Assembly: GCA_020443075.1 (NCBI GenBank)
Contig: JAGRIU010000041.1
Coordinates: 1 to 63,265 of the forward strand
Length of the DNA stretch: 63,265 nucleotides
Direction: 5' to 3'
Origin: Alphaproteobacteria bacterium
Lineage (GTDB): Bacteria; Pseudomonadota; Alphaproteobacteria; Micavibrionales; Micavibrionaceae
Part shown: positions 31,445 through 43,207 of the stretch, in pieces
Numbering within the stretch: the stretch's first letter is position 1
Layout: each line of letters starts with the position of its first letter
Position numbers and translations under genes: made by a program
Notes under the pieces: model-generated
Databases searched by the model: none
What the model saw: the letters and a program-made list of their open reading frames with translations, nothing else
Told to the model about the DNA's origin: nothing

Positions 31445-31969
31445 ATGAGCGTTAGATCTGAAAATCTGCCCGAGAGCGGCATGCGTAAAAGCGATAAACT
31501 CATCCCGTGGATGTTTGTCGCTTTTTTTGTTGTGGTGGCGGCCGTGAACGGCGTGTTTATTTATTTTGCCGTTCATTCCTATACGGGCGTGGTCTCCGAG
31601 CATGCCTATGAGAAGGGTCTGGCCTATAACGAAACGCTGGAAAAAGCGCGCAAGCAAGTCGCTATGAATATTGCTCATGAAGCTGCGTATGAAAACGGCG
31701 TGCTACGTCTGGTTTTGAAAGATGCGGACGGGCAGCCCTTATCCGAAGCTAAAGTCACCGCCCATATACTTCGCCCGGTGAGTGAGGGTCTGGATTTTGA
31801 TGTCGAACTGGTCCATCTTGGCGGCGGAATTTATGAAGTGCCCATTGAAACGCCCCTGCCCGGGCGCTGGCGCGCAGAACTGGAGGCAACGTGGGACAAC
31901 ACGCCAAGCTATCAAATGATGCTGGATTTTCTGGTGCGCCCGCAGACCGATCCACAAACAGCGCCCTAG
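31445..31969 (+). CDS. ccoH: cbb3 assembly protein CcoH
   Basis: CcoH (FixH) is a single-helix membrane protein needed for cbb3 maturation. One helix (IPWMFVAFFVVVAAVNGVF) is followed by the family segment YTGVVSEHAYEKGLAYNETL and a beta-rich periplasmic domain. No clear ribosome binding site marks the start. GTG at 31433, ATG at 31445 and ATG at 31481 are all possible, and I chose 31445. It sits between ccoG and ccoI and overlaps the annotated start of ccoI. Confidence 0.88.
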   Translation: MSVRSENLPESGMRKSDKLIPWMFVAFFVVVAAVNGVFIYFAVHSYTGVVSEHAYEKGLAYNETLEKARKQVAMNIAHEAAYENGVLRLVLKDADGQPLSEAKVTAHILRPVSEGLDFDVELVHLGGGIYEVPIETPLPGRWRAELEATWDNTPSYQMMLDFLVRPQTDPQTAP

Positions 31970-34154
31970 ACACTCCCTCCTCCTCAGATGCGGCCGGTTA
32001 TGAAGGCCTCGTGCAGCAGGATAAAGAAGGCCAGAACCGTCTGACTGTTTTGGTGAGCGGTGCAACCTGCGCGGGCTGCATCCAGAAGATCGAATCCCGC
32101 CTCGCGCGTGAGCCGGATGTCAGCGAAGCCCGGCTGAATTTTTCAACGCGCAGGCTTTCCATCGAATGGCGCGGGAACACAGCGCGCAGCAATGATTTTG
32201 TAAAAGCGGTGAAGGCGCTGGGCTACGGCGTTTTGCCTTTTGATGCCGGGGCAGCCAGACAAGAGAGCGAGAACGAGGAGAAGTTCCTGCTTCTGTGCCT
32301 CGGGGTTGCCGGGTTTGCGATGGGCAACATCATGATGATTTCGGTGGGGCTGTGGGCCAGTGACGCCGAAACAATGGGGCTGGCGACGCGCGATTTGATG
32401 CACTGGATTTCCGCGCTGATCGCCCTGCCCGCGATTGCTTTTTCGGGGCGCGTGTTTTTCCGCTCGGCGTTCAAAGCGCTTTTGGGCGGGCATACAAATA
32501 TGGATGTGCCGATTTCTCTGGCGCTCCTTCTGGCCAGCGGCATGAGTTTATTCGAAACGTTTCATCACGGCGAGCATGTCTATTTCGATTCGGCTGTGAT
32601 GCTGATGTTTTTCCTGCTGGTCGGGCGGTATCTCGATTTTCGGGCGCGCAAGAATGCCCGCAGCACCGCCACAGACCTGCTGAGCACCCTGAGCGGCTTT
32701 GCCAATGTGTTGCAGGATGACGGCTCGCTCAAGACCGTACCGATCCGCTCCGTGGCCGAAGGGATGCGCGTGCGGGTCAATGCCGGCGATAAATTTCCGG
32801 TCGATGGACATGTGATTGAAGGCTCCAGCCTCGTTGATACGTCTTTGGTGACGGGGGAAAGCCTGCCGCGCGATGTGGAAAAGGGCAGCGATGTTTATGC
32901 GGGGACGATGAATCTGTCCGCGCCGTTGACCATCGAAGTGGCCAAAGCGGCGGAGGATTCCCTGCTGGCCGATATTGTGCGATTGATGGAGAAAGCCGGA
33001 CAGGGCCAGGCCCAATATGTGCGGCTGGCGGATCGAGCCGCACGGCTTTATACGCCTGTGGTGCATACGCTGGCGGGACTGGCTTTTTTCGGCTGGTGGC
33101 TGATCGGCGGGCTGGACTGGCAAAGCGCGCTGATGATTGCCATTACGGTGCTGATTATCACCTGCCCGTGCGCTTTGGGGCTGGCGGTGCCGGTGGTGCA
33201 GGTGCTGGCCAGCGGGCGTTTGATGAAGGGCGGGATATTGCTTAAATCCGGGGATGCTCTGGAGCGCTTGTCGGGCGTGGATATGGCGCTGTTTGATAAA
33301 ACAGGAACCTTGACGCTGGGACGACCACAGCTTGAAGGGATTTACCCGCCGGAAGCTTTGCAGATGGCGGCCTCGATCGCTTCGCATAGTACGCATCCGC
33401 TGTCCAAAGCGCTGGCGGCACATTATGAGGGGCCGCTTTTGCCTCTGGAAGATGTCCATGAGCATCCGGGGCAAGGATTATCAGCCGCGTATGAAGGCAA
33501 GGCCGTGCGCTTGGGGCGGCGCGATTGGTGCGCAAGCGAACAAAACCCTGATGATCCGGCGCATAGCGGGCTTGAGCTCTGGCTGAGCGTAGAAGGACAG
33601 AGGCCGCAGCGCTTTATCCTGTCCGATCAACCGCGCGAGGATGCGCGATCTGTGATTGAACGCCTGCAAGCTCAAGGTGTTGAACCTGTTTTGCTTTCGG
33701 GCGACCGGGACGAGATTGTGCAGGCTGTGGCCAAAAATATGGGCATTTCCCAAGCTTATGGCGGGAAAACGCCGCCGGAAAAATTCGAAATCCTCGAAGG
33801 CTTCAAAGCGCAGGGTCATAAGGTCCTGATGATCGGGGACGGGCTGAACGATGCGCCAGTCTTGGCCGGAGCGGATGTGTCCATGGCGCCGGGATCGGCG
33901 ATCGATATGGCGCAAAATGCCGCCGATATCGTTTTTATGGGTGATCGGCTTTCTCCCGTTTACGAAAGCCTGTCCATCGCACGGCATAGCCAGAGCCTTG
34001 TGAAGCAGAATTTCGCACTGGCGGTGGCGTATAACATGGTCGCCATTCCGCTGGCTTTGGGCGGGTTTGTGACGCCTTTGATTGCGGCGCTGGCGATGTC
34101 GGGTTCATCGCTGCTTGTGATCGCCAATTCTTTCCGTTTAAAATGGACTTCGTT

Positions 34155-34158
<4 letters not shown>
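31891..34158 (+). CDS. ccoI: Copper-translocating P-type ATPase for cbb3 assembly
   Basis: CcoI (FixI) exports copper towards the periplasm for the CuB site. An N-terminal heavy-metal-associated domain holds VSGATCAGCIQKIES, and eight or so membrane helices follow. The intramembrane metal motif is in CPCALGLAVPVVQV, the phosphorylated aspartate in DKTGTLTLG, and the hinge in MIGDGLNDAPVLAGADVSMA. Two GTG starts are plausible: 31891 (GGAGG four bases upstream, 78-bp overlap with ccoH) and 32011 (GAAGG upstream). The residues between them are low-complexity. Length is 755 residues from the first start. Confidence 0.95.
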
Positions 34159-35830
<1,672 letters not shown>

Positions 35831-35879
35831 TTATCCTGCTTGTATGGGGTTAATTTGCAAGAGAGTTATAGCGGATTTT

Positions 35880-35908
35880 TTGACGATGTAAAGCTTTATA
35901 GTTATCCA
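35880..35908 (+). promoter_or_regulatory. Possible promoter of the family-4-like UDG gene
   Basis: TTGACG (35880-35885) and TATCCA (35903-35908) are 17 bases apart on the plus strand. Transcription from here would run straight through the inverted repeat at 35914-35951. Confidence 0.4.
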
Positions 35909-35913
35909 TCTTT

Positions 35914-35951
35914 GTTTTTTGACGGCGTCGCTTGCTTCACCGTCAAAAAAC
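35914..35951. promoter_or_regulatory. Perfect 12-bp inverted repeat in the guaB/UDG divergent region
   Basis: GTTTTTTGACGG (35914-35925) and CCGTCAAAAAAC (35940-35951) are exact complements, separated by 14 bases. The T runs lie inside the stem rather than after it, so it is not a normal terminator on either strand. It could be a cruciform, an operator or an mRNA hairpin. Confidence 0.6.
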
Positions 35952-35977
35952 AAATTTGAATACTATAAAAACTCGAC

Positions 35978-36847
35978 ATGGATCAGAATCGCTTTAAAGT
36001 GGGTTTTATGTCCTCTTTGCAAACGACCGCCTTAAAGGAAGCCTTACGATTTTACCTCGAATGCGGGGTGGATGAGGTTTTGGATAATACGGCGGCAGAC
36101 CGCTTTGCGATGCCCGCGCCAGTCAGTGCTGTGCCGCCGGTTAAACCGTCAGCGCCGCTATTTTCCGGCCCCTCTTCTTCTGCACGCTCGGCAGATATGC
36201 CCTTGGGGAAAAGCGAAGCCCAAGGGCAAAGTGCGTCTTTGGCGGCAGCCGCCAAAACATTGGATGAATTGCGCTCAGCAATTGCGGGATTTGAAGGGCT
36301 TTCGATCAAAAAGACGGCGACCAATATGGTGTTTTGCGATGGCAACGCGAACGCACCGGTGATGTTGGTCGGGGAAGCGCCGGGAGCCGATGAAGACCGG
36401 CAAGGTAAACCCTTTGTGGGCGTGAGCGGTCAGCTTTTGGATAAAATTCTGGGCTGCATCGGACTTGACCGCCAGCAAGACGATCCGCTTAAGGCGATCT
36501 ATATATCCAATATCATCAACTGGCGGCCACCCGGCAACCGTACGCCCAATCCGGCAGAAATCGTGGTGAGCCTGCCGTTTATCCAGCGGCATATCGAACT
36601 GGTGAAGCCCAAAATTCTTATCCTGTGCGGCGGGGTATCGGCCAAGGCTTTGCTGGGGCGCGATGAGAGCATTTCCAAGCTTCGCAAGGGCTGGCATGAT
36701 TACAAAACGACCGATGGACAAGTCATTCCAGCAATTGCGACGTATCATCCGGCTTATCTGTTGCGCACGCCGACCCAAAAGCGCGCCGTGTGGGCAGATA
36801 TGCTCAGCGTACAGGAAAAACGTCAAGATCTTAATTTACTATCATAA
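35978..36847 (+). CDS. Uracil-DNA glycosylase superfamily protein, family-4-like
   Basis: The conserved glycosylase core covers about residues 110-280: MLVGEAPGADEDRQGKPFVG (motif A), SGQLLDKILGCIGLDRQ, YISNIINWRPPGNRTPNP, LILCGGVSAKALLG and the final ATYHPAYLLRTP (motif B). About 100 N-terminal residues are Ala/Pro/Ser-rich. This form is common in alphaproteobacteria. The paired N-terminal cysteines that hold the 4Fe-4S cluster in classic family-4 enzymes are not evident, so cluster binding is doubtful. It acts in repair of uracil from cytosine deamination. A start at the internal ATG 36008 is also possible. Confidence 0.9.
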   Translation: MDQNRFKVGFMSSLQTTALKEALRFYLECGVDEVLDNTAADRFAMPAPVSAVPPVKPSAPLFSGPSSSARSADMPLGKSEAQGQSASLAAAAKTLDELRSAIAGFEGLSIKKTATNMVFCDGNANAPVMLVGEAPGADEDRQGKPFVGVSGQLLDKILGCIGLDRQQDDPLKAIYISNIINWRPPGNRTPNPAEIVVSLPFIQRHIELVKPKILILCGGVSAKALLGRDESISKLRKGWHDYKTTDGQVIPAIATYHPAYLLRTPTQKRAVWADMLSVQEKRQDLNLLS

Positions 36848-36897
36848 ATCAAATATTTATGGACAGTTCTTCAAGATTACGCTAGTGATCATTCATC

Positions 36898-39009
36898 ATG
36901 TTTTTCTGGCTCTTAAAAAACCGCTTCATTTGTGCGAGCGCCGTGTGGGCTGCGCTGCTCTTTGCCGTCCCTTTCTTCGCTCACGCCGATAGTCCTGCGC
37001 CGCAAAAGAAACCGGAAGTTATTGTATCGGACGCCCCTCCGGACATTAACGATTACCGAGAAGATACAGAAGATACAGAAGATACAGAAGAGCCGGGAGA
37101 GCTTGAAGACACGGAGGCTGAGGACGAATCCCGAAAAGGCGTTTTGGAGTTTTTAGGATTAGACAATCTGGGGCTGGATAAGCTGTTTTCTAACGATGAT
37201 GACGTCCCTGAAGATCGTGCAGAGAGCATAGAAGACACCGAAGATGCTTCTGCTGTTCAAGAAGAAAGCCATACGGATGTTCCCATACCGGCGCATAAAC
37301 CAGAGGTCATCTTGCCGACTTCCCGCCCGGTGCCGGAGTATATAGAATCTTTGGAGACGCGTTATAAAAAGAAAGATTTTTCACCGACTTTATCGTCTGA
37401 TGATCGCAAGCTATATCAAGAAATCTTTGCCTTACAAAAAGACGGGCAAATGAATGAGGCCGAGGAAAAGATCAAGTCTTTGTCCAATCCGCTTTTGCTA
37501 GGCCATGTGCTTTTCCAGCGCTATATGCACCCCAGCGCTTATTCATCGTCTTATGAAGAGCTTAAGAGCTGGATGGAGGCGTTTGCCGATCATCCGGGTG
37601 CAGATAACATTTATGCTTTGGCGCAAAAACGCTGCCTTGGTTCTTCGAATGACCTGCGCGCGCCGATCGCGGCCAAAGGGTTTGCCCGTGTGCGGGAACC
37701 GACGATGCGCCCGGGGAAAGCCTACTTATCATCGCGCACGCGCAGTCCGGGGCAGATCAGCGCTCTTAACAGTTTAAAACGTCAGATCATTGCGCTGATC
37801 CGCAAGAGCGAAAATGAAAGCGCGCTGGGGCTTTTAAGTAGCAATGACAGCAAAGCGCTGCTCGACAACGTCGAATATGACTTACTGAAAAGCGAGATTG
37901 CCGCCGGATTTCTTTATAGCGGGGATATGAAGCGGGCCTACACGCTGGCTTCCGAGGCGGCTGCGCGTTCGGGGCTGCACGTGCCCAAAGCCGGATGGGT
38001 GATGGGGCTGGTGAGCTGGCAGTACAAAAACTATGCCCGCGCCGCGCAATCTTTCGAGATCGCTGCGCGCTCTCCTTACGCTTCGGGCTGGCTGCTCTCG
38101 GCAGGGGCTTATTGGGCGGCGCGTGCGCATATGCGTACCGGCAACGTCAAAGTCGTCACGTCCTGGCTGAAGCGCGGGGCGAAATATCCGCGAACATTCT
38201 ATGGGCTGATCTCGACGCGTGCTTTGGGACAAAATTTTGATTTCAACTGGAGCAATCCGCCTTTTACGGCCGAGAATATGCGTATTTTGTCCTCTATTTC
38301 AGGCGGCGCGCGGGCGATCGCCCTTGAGAAAACCGGACAGAAGGCTCTGGCCAAGGCTGAACTTGCGCGTTTAAAGCCGAGCGGCGCAGCTGAACGCACG
38401 GCGCTTTTGGCTTTTGTGACGTATATCAACCTTCCCGCGCTGTCGATGCGCATTGGCGCGGTTCTTTCCGATCCTTCGGGGCGGTCCTATGACGGGGCGC
38501 TGTATCCGGTTGTGCCGTGGGAGCCGCGCGGCGGCTATGCGGCTGAACCCGCTTTGATGCACGCGATCATGCGCCAAGAGTCTCGATTTAATCCGAATGC
38601 TGAAAGTCCCAGCGGGGCGCAAGGACTTATGCAGCTTATGCCGTCTACAGCGCATTATATTGCAGGCGGGGCGGCCGGCGCTTTAAATGATCCGCCGGTC
38701 AATCTGGCGTTGGGTCAGGCGTATCTGAAGCATTTGCTTGAACTGGAGCCTGTTCACGGCGAGTTGTTGTCGCTGATCATTGCCTATAACGCCGGACCGG
38801 GGAATTTGTCGAAATGGAAAAAACGCTGGGCGCAGGTGAGCGATCCGCTGCTCTTTATCGAGCTTTTGCCCTCTTTTGAGACGCGCGCCTATGTCGAGCG
38901 GGTGCTGGCCAATTACTGGATTTACCGCCTGCGCGAGGGTAAAAACGTGCCGACGCTCGAAGCGCTGGCGGCGGGGAAGAGGGCGCGTTACGTTCCTACA
39001 GGGTATTAA
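36898..39009 (+). CDS. Soluble-lytic-transglycosylase family protein
   Basis: The protein cleaves peptidoglycan glycan strands with formation of anhydro-muramic ends. An N-terminal signal peptide (about residues 1-30, ending near AHADSPAP) is followed by an acidic low-complexity part, a long helical superhelix domain (about 150-530) and a C-terminal SLT domain. The catalytic glutamate sits in HAIMRQESRFNPNAES, with SGAQGLMQLMPSTA and IIAYNAGPGNLSKWKK after it. The acidic part contains three exact 9-bp repeats coding for E-D-T. Length is 703 residues. It is convergent with hisN, 3 bp apart. Confidence 0.93.
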   Translation: MFFWLLKNRFICASAVWAALLFAVPFFAHADSPAPQKKPEVIVSDAPPDINDYREDTEDTEDTEEPGELEDTEAEDESRKGVLEFLGLDNLGLDKLFSNDDDVPEDRAESIEDTEDASAVQEESHTDVPIPAHKPEVILPTSRPVPEYIESLETRYKKKDFSPTLSSDDRKLYQEIFALQKDGQMNEAEEKIKSLSNPLLLGHVLFQRYMHPSAYSSSYEELKSWMEAFADHPGADNIYALAQKRCLGSSNDLRAPIAAKGFARVREPTMRPGKAYLSSRTRSPGQISALNSLKRQIIALIRKSENESALGLLSSNDSKALLDNVEYDLLKSEIAAGFLYSGDMKRAYTLASEAAARSGLHVPKAGWVMGLVSWQYKNYARAAQSFEIAARSPYASGWLLSAGAYWAARAHMRTGNVKVVTSWLKRGAKYPRTFYGLISTRALGQNFDFNWSNPPFTAENMRILSSISGGARAIALEKTGQKALAKAELARLKPSGAAERTALLAFVTYINLPALSMRIGAVLSDPSGRSYDGALYPVVPWEPRGGYAAEPALMHAIMRQESRFNPNAESPSGAQGLMQLMPSTAHYIAGGAAGALNDPPVNLALGQAYLKHLLELEPVHGELLSLIIAYNAGPGNLSKWKKRWAQVSDPLLFIELLPSFETRAYVERVLANYWIYRLREGKNVPTLEALAAGKRARYVPTGY
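37060..37086 (+). repeat. Three tandem 9-bp repeats in the lytic transglycosylase gene
   Basis: GAAGATACA occurs three times in a row and codes for E-D-T each time. A fourth partial unit (GAAGAG) follows. In-frame slippage would change the length of the disordered acidic segment without breaking the gene. Confidence 0.9.
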
Positions 39010-39012
39010 AGC

Positions 39013-39780
39013 TTAGCCTTCTATGAGGCCTTTGATTTCATCCCACAACGCCTCATCACCCAGCGCGATGACGTGATCGCCGGAGCCTAGCGTTAGGGGG
39101 CGGCCTTCGAAGTCGCAGACCATGCCGCCTGCGCCTTCGATGATCGGCACGTGAGCGAGGTAGTCATAGGGTTTCATTTCGGCTTCGATGATCACATCGA
39201 GATTGCCGTTAGCCAGCAGGCCGTAGGTGATACAATCGCCGCCCCAGACAATATAATCGCAGGATTCGCGCCAGCGGCGGATAAAGTCGAATTCGCCGTA
39301 GCGGGCAAACATCATCGGCGAGGTGGAGGAGCCGACAGACTCTTTCAAGGTTTTGCAGCGCCGCGTTTTCACAGGTTGGTTGTTATGCGTGGTCGGCTGG
39401 CCTTTGGTGCCGAGCCAGCGGTCCTTAATGATCGGCTGGTCGATGACGCCCAGAATGGGCGTTTCTTCCTCGCACAAAGCGATCAATGTGCCGAAGGTCG
39501 GACGGCCCGTGATGAACGGCTTGGTCCCGTCGATGGGATCGAGCACCCATGTCAGTCCGCTTTCGCTTTTTTTAACGCCAAATTCCTCGCCGAAAATACC
39601 GTCGGCGGGCCGTTCGGCTTCGATGATTTCGCGCAGGCGCTTTTCCACCGTGCGATCGGCGATCGTCACCGGGCTCTCGTCCTCTTTGCTGTGGACATCG
39701 AAAGGCTGGCGGTAATATTTTCTAACAATTTCGCCCTCCGCATCGGCCATCCTATTGGCAAGCGCTATAAATTCGTTCAT
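39013..39780 (-). CDS. hisN: Inositol-monophosphatase-family histidinol-phosphatase
   Basis: This 255-residue protein of the Mg-dependent IMPase family has the metal-ligand motifs GEEFGVKK, WVLDPIDGTKPFITG and WGGDCITYGLLANGNLD. The phenylalanine-rich TKPFITGRPTFGTLIAL form is typical of alphaproteobacterial histidinol-phosphate phosphatases, which act in histidine synthesis. I chose ATG 39780, with AGAGGA seven bases upstream, over a start 42 bases earlier. Other IMPase substrates cannot be excluded from the sequence. It is divergent from alaS. Confidence 0.85.
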   Translation of the reverse strand: MNEFIALANRMADAEGEIVRKYYRQPFDVHSKEDESPVTIADRTVEKRLREIIEAERPADGIFGEEFGVKKSESGLTWVLDPIDGTKPFITGRPTFGTLIALCEEETPILGVIDQPIIKDRWLGTKGQPTTHNNQPVKTRRCKTLKESVGSSTSPMMFARYGEFDFIRRWRESCDYIVWGGDCITYGLLANGNLDVIIEAEMKPYDYLAHVPIIEGAGGMVCDFEGRPLTLGSGDHVIALGDEALWDEIKGLIEG

Positions 39781-39825
39781 AAATAATCCTCTCAAACTAT
39801 AAACATAAACTATAGAGCGCAAACG

Positions 39826-42507
39826 ATGAAGACCGTCAACGATATCCGCAGTGAATTTCTAGGATTTTTTAAATCCAAAGGCCACGAGGTTGTACAATCC
39901 TCCTCTCTCGTGCCGCATAATGATCCGACGCTGATGTTTACCAATTCGGGGATGGTGCAATTCAAGGACGTGTTTACGGGTAAGGAAAAGCGCGATTATA
40001 CGCGCGCGACCACCGCGCAAAAATGCGTGCGCGCGGGCGGCAAGCACAACGATCTGGAGAATGTCGGCTATACCGCGCGGCACCATACATTTTTCGAGAT
40101 GCTGGGGAATTTTTCCTTTGGTGATTATTTCAAGGATGATGCGATTGCCTTTGCATGGGAGTTGGTGACGAAAAACTTTGCGCTTCCGATGGAGAAGCTG
40201 TGCGTGACTGTGCATGCAAGCGACGAAGAGGCAGCCGGGATATGGAAGAAAGTCTCCGGTTTATCCGATGATAAAATCATCCGCATTGCTACAGACGATA
40301 ATTTCTGGCGGATGGGCGATACAGGGCCGTGCGGGCCGTGCACCGAGATTTTTTATGATCACGGCGAGCATATCTGGGGCGGGCCGCCGGGCAGTGCGGA
40401 AGAAGACGGCGACCGCTTTATCGAGATCTGGAACAACGTGTTTATGCAGTACGAGCAAGTCGATGCGGAGACGCGGATCGACCTGCCCGCGCAGAGCGTG
40501 GATACGGGAATGGGTCTGGAGCGTATTGCCGCGACGCTGATGGGTTCGAACAATAACTATGACATCGATATCATGCGCAGCCTGATCGAGCACAGCGCCG
40601 ATCTTACGGGCTATGATATCGAAAGCGCCTCGCACAAGGTGATTGCCGATCACTTGCGTTCTTCAGCATTTTTGATTGCCGATGGCGTGATGCCGAGCAA
40701 TGAAGGGCGCGGTTATGTGCTGCGGCGAATTATGCGCCGGGGGATGCGTCATGCGCATTTGATGGGGGCACAAGATCCTTTGATGCACCGCCTGTTCCCG
40801 ACATTGCTGGGGAAAATGGGCGCAGCGTATCCCGAGCTCAAACGCGCCGAAAGCCTGATTACCCAGACACTGGAGACCGAAGAAAAACGCTTTAAGGCGA
40901 CTTTGGATCGCGGTTTGAAAATTCTGGATGAGGAAACGGGCAAAATTTCCGGTGGCGGCAAGTTGCCCGGCGACGTGGCGTTTAAACTTTATGACACCTA
41001 TGGTTTTCCGCTGGATCTGACGCAGGATGCCCTGCGCGCGCAAGAGATTGAGGTTGATGTGGCGGGTTTTGATGCCTGCATGAACGAGCAAAAAGCCAAG
41101 GCACGCGCGGCGTGGAGCGGCACAGGCGATGCGGCCAATGAAAAGCTCTGGTATGACCTGCTGGAAGAGGTCGGGGGCACAGAGTTTTTGGGGTATGAGA
41201 CAGAGAACGCCGAAGGCAAGGTGCTGGCGATTGTCAAAGATGGCGCGCGCGTGGACGCGTTGAAAGCCGGGGAAAACGGTATCGTCATTACCAACCAGAC
41301 TCCCTTTTACGCCGAAAGCGGCGGTCAGGTCGGGGATAGCGGCGCTTTTGTCACGCAAGACGGACATGCTTTACCAGTCAGCGATACAAAAAAGCAGGTA
41401 CATTCTCTGTGGCTGCATATGATCAGCGTTGGTGAAGGCGCTGGCCTTAAGGTCGGAGATGCCGTGCGCATGGAAGTCGACCATAGCCGCCGCACGGCGA
41501 TCCGCGCCAATCACTCGGTGACGCATTTGATGCACGAAGCGCTGCGGCGGGTCTTGGGTGAACACGTTTCGCAGAAAGGCTCGTTACAGGATGCGGAGCG
41601 GACGCGTTTTGATATTTCACATCCGCAAGGGCTTTCACCTGAAGAGATGAAAAAAGTCGAAGCCATTGTGAATGCGGAGATTGCGGCCGATACGCCGGTG
41701 GAAACGCGGGTGATGGATCTGGAAGAAGCGCGGGCCACGGGCGCGATGGCCTTGTTCGGCGAGAAATATGCCGATGAGGTGCGCGTGGTGGCGATGGGTA
41801 CACCGGAAGGCAACCGCGTGTTTTCGATCGAGCTATGCGGGGGGACGCACGTCAAGCAAACGGGCGTCATCGAGAAATTCAAGATCACGTCCGATAGCGC
41901 TTTGTCAGCGGGTATCCGGCGGATCGAAGCGGTCACAGGCGCGCGCGTGGATGCGTATGAGGCGGGCAGGGAAAAAGCCGCTCAGGATATTTTGGATCGT
42001 TTGATGGGCGAGAACAAACGTTTGCGCGAAGATTTATCTTCCGTGGGCGGCGCGATTGATGATGATGTGCCGGGCGATGCCTCAGGACTTGAAAAACAGA
42101 ACAAGAAGCTGGCGAAACTGGTGTCCGATCAACGCCTTTCGCAAGCCGCGCAAAGCGTTGATGCGCAAGATGATGTTAAAGAGGTTGGCGGCATCCAATT
42201 TATCGGTAAGGTTTTACAAGGCTTTCCAGCCAAGGATCTCAAACCGATGGCCGATGAGCTGAAGAAAAAGATCGGCTCGGGCGTGATTGCGCTGGTGGCC
42301 ACAGATGAGGGCAAAGCCTCGATCGTTGTCGGCGTCACGGATGACCTGACAAAGAAGATCAATGCAGTCAATCTGGTGCGCGTGGGATCGGAAGCCCTTG
42401 GCGGCAAGGGCGGCGGCGGGCGTCCCGATATGGCACAGGCGGGCGGACCAAATCCGGCAGCTGCGAATGACAGCATTAGCGCGATTGAACAAGCTTTGGC
42501 GGGTTAG
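39826..42507 (+). CDS. alaS: Alanyl-tRNA synthetase
   Basis: AlaS charges tRNA-Ala. The 893-residue protein has the class-II catalytic core ([39 protein letters not shown], then [14 protein letters not shown]). The editing domain has its zinc ligands in [15 protein letters not shown] and [12 protein letters not shown], and the C-Ala region ends in [16 protein letters not shown]. No truncation is seen. It is divergent from hisN with a 45-bp gap that must hold both start regions. Confidence 0.98.
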   Translation: MKTVNDIRSEFLGFFKSKGHEVVQSSSLVPHNDPTLMFTNSGMVQFKDVFTGKEKRDYTRATTAQKCVRAGGKHNDLENVGYTARHHTFFEMLGNFSFGDYFKDDAIAFAWELVTKNFALPMEKLCVTVHASDEEAAGIWKKVSGLSDDKIIRIATDDNFWRMGDTGPCGPCTEIFYDHGEHIWGGPPGSAEEDGDRFIEIWNNVFMQYEQVDAETRIDLPAQSVDTGMGLERIAATLMGSNNNYDIDIMRSLIEHSADLTGYDIESASHKVIADHLRSSAFLIADGVMPSNEGRGYVLRRIMRRGMRHAHLMGAQDPLMHRLFPTLLGKMGAAYPELKRAESLITQTLETEEKRFKATLDRGLKILDEETGKISGGGKLPGDVAFKLYDTYGFPLDLTQDALRAQEIEVDVAGFDACMNEQKAKARAAWSGTGDAANEKLWYDLLEEVGGTEFLGYETENAEGKVLAIVKDGARVDALKAGENGIVITNQTPFYAESGGQVGDSGAFVTQDGHALPVSDTKKQVHSLWLHMISVGEGAGLKVGDAVRMEVDHSRRTAIRANHSVTHLMHEALRRVLGEHVSQKGSLQDAERTRFDISHPQGLSPEEMKKVEAIVNAEIAADTPVETRVMDLEEARATGAMALFGEKYADEVRVVAMGTPEGNRVFSIELCGGTHVKQTGVIEKFKITSDSALSAGIRRIEAVTGARVDAYEAGREKAAQDILDRLMGENKRLREDLSSVGGAIDDDVPGDASGLEKQNKKLAKLVSDQRLSQAAQSVDAQDDVKEVGGIQFIGKVLQGFPAKDLKPMADELKKKIGSGVIALVATDEGKASIVVGVTDDLTKKINAVNLVRVGSEALGGKGGGGRPDMAQAGGPNPAAANDSISAIEQALAG

Positions 42508-42550
42508 CCGCCTCTGTGTGTTCAGATCCCTCCTGTGTTTGCCCTACGGG

Positions 42551-42946
42551 CTATTTCGTAAGCTCTTTTACGGGCGGTTCTTCCGTTGCGTGCTGTTCTG
42601 CGGTCTGGTTGGTCCTGTAGCTTTCCTTTATGAGACGATCGGTCGCGGCAACCGCGAATACTGATAAGAGTGTCACGCCCGCTCCAAGAATTGTAGAAGC
42701 GGCATAGCCTTGGTTATATAAATGGGCCGTAAAAGCCACTGAGACTAGCGGCAAAGCGTACAACGCAATAGACACTGGAGCCGCCAAGCAGCTTCGAGTG
42801 CAGCGCATTGATCTGGGAAGTGATTTATCGTTGTTACATTCACCCCAGCTCCACTTCAAGGCTTTGAATGTTTCAGTTGGCGCATCAACAAAAACCTTCT
42901 TGATCGGTTTCACAGCGAACCTCGTAAATGTCTGCCGCAGATTCAT
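42551..42946 (-). CDS. Small membrane protein of unknown function
   Basis: The 131-residue protein has a basic N-terminal part (FAVKPIKKVFVDAPTE), a cluster of cysteines (C37, C49 and C53 nearby) and two hydrophobic helices (about residues 57-77 and 84-103). It ends with a charged tail. I do not recognise it. It is convergent with alaS (43 bp) and has an AT-rich region upstream shared with the PodJ-like gene. A cytoplasmic-N topology is only inferred from the positive-inside rule. Confidence 0.6.
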   Translation of the reverse strand: MNLRQTFTRFAVKPIKKVFVDAPTETFKALKWSWGECNNDKSLPRSMRCTRSCLAAPVSIALYALPLVSVAFTAHLYNQGYAASTILGAGVTLLSVFAVAATDRLIKESYRTNQTAEQHATEEPPVKELTK

Positions 42947-43137
42947 GTTATTTATTTTCCTTTTGCGCTTTGCAATCAGGGCGTCTTCCTAGACCTAAAT
43001 AATCTATATGTCAATTGTTTTCATAAAAATATAACTTTACAGTGTTTTCCGTTGTACCTAGGTTTATTGAAAATGCTTGAAATCTATACTTTAGAATATG
43101 ATCTGTGGACGGAAATGTGCAGACGGTAAGAATTTGC

Positions 43138-43165
43138 TTGGATTTATTTTACAAAACTCTATAGT
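43138..43165 (+). promoter_or_regulatory. Promoter of the PodJ-like gene
   Basis: TTGGAT (43138-43143) and TATAGT (43160-43165) are 16 bases apart in an AT-rich stretch. The start would lie near 43172, 36 bases before the ATG. Confidence 0.55.
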
Positions 43166-43207
43166 GTCGACTCTCTAAACGATAAAAAACTGCTATGGGA
43201 GTTGCAG

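Noticed and set aside
32548-33474. 308-codon minus-strand frame opposite ccoI
   Set aside because: Antisense shadow of an ATPase gene with clear motifs on the other strand.
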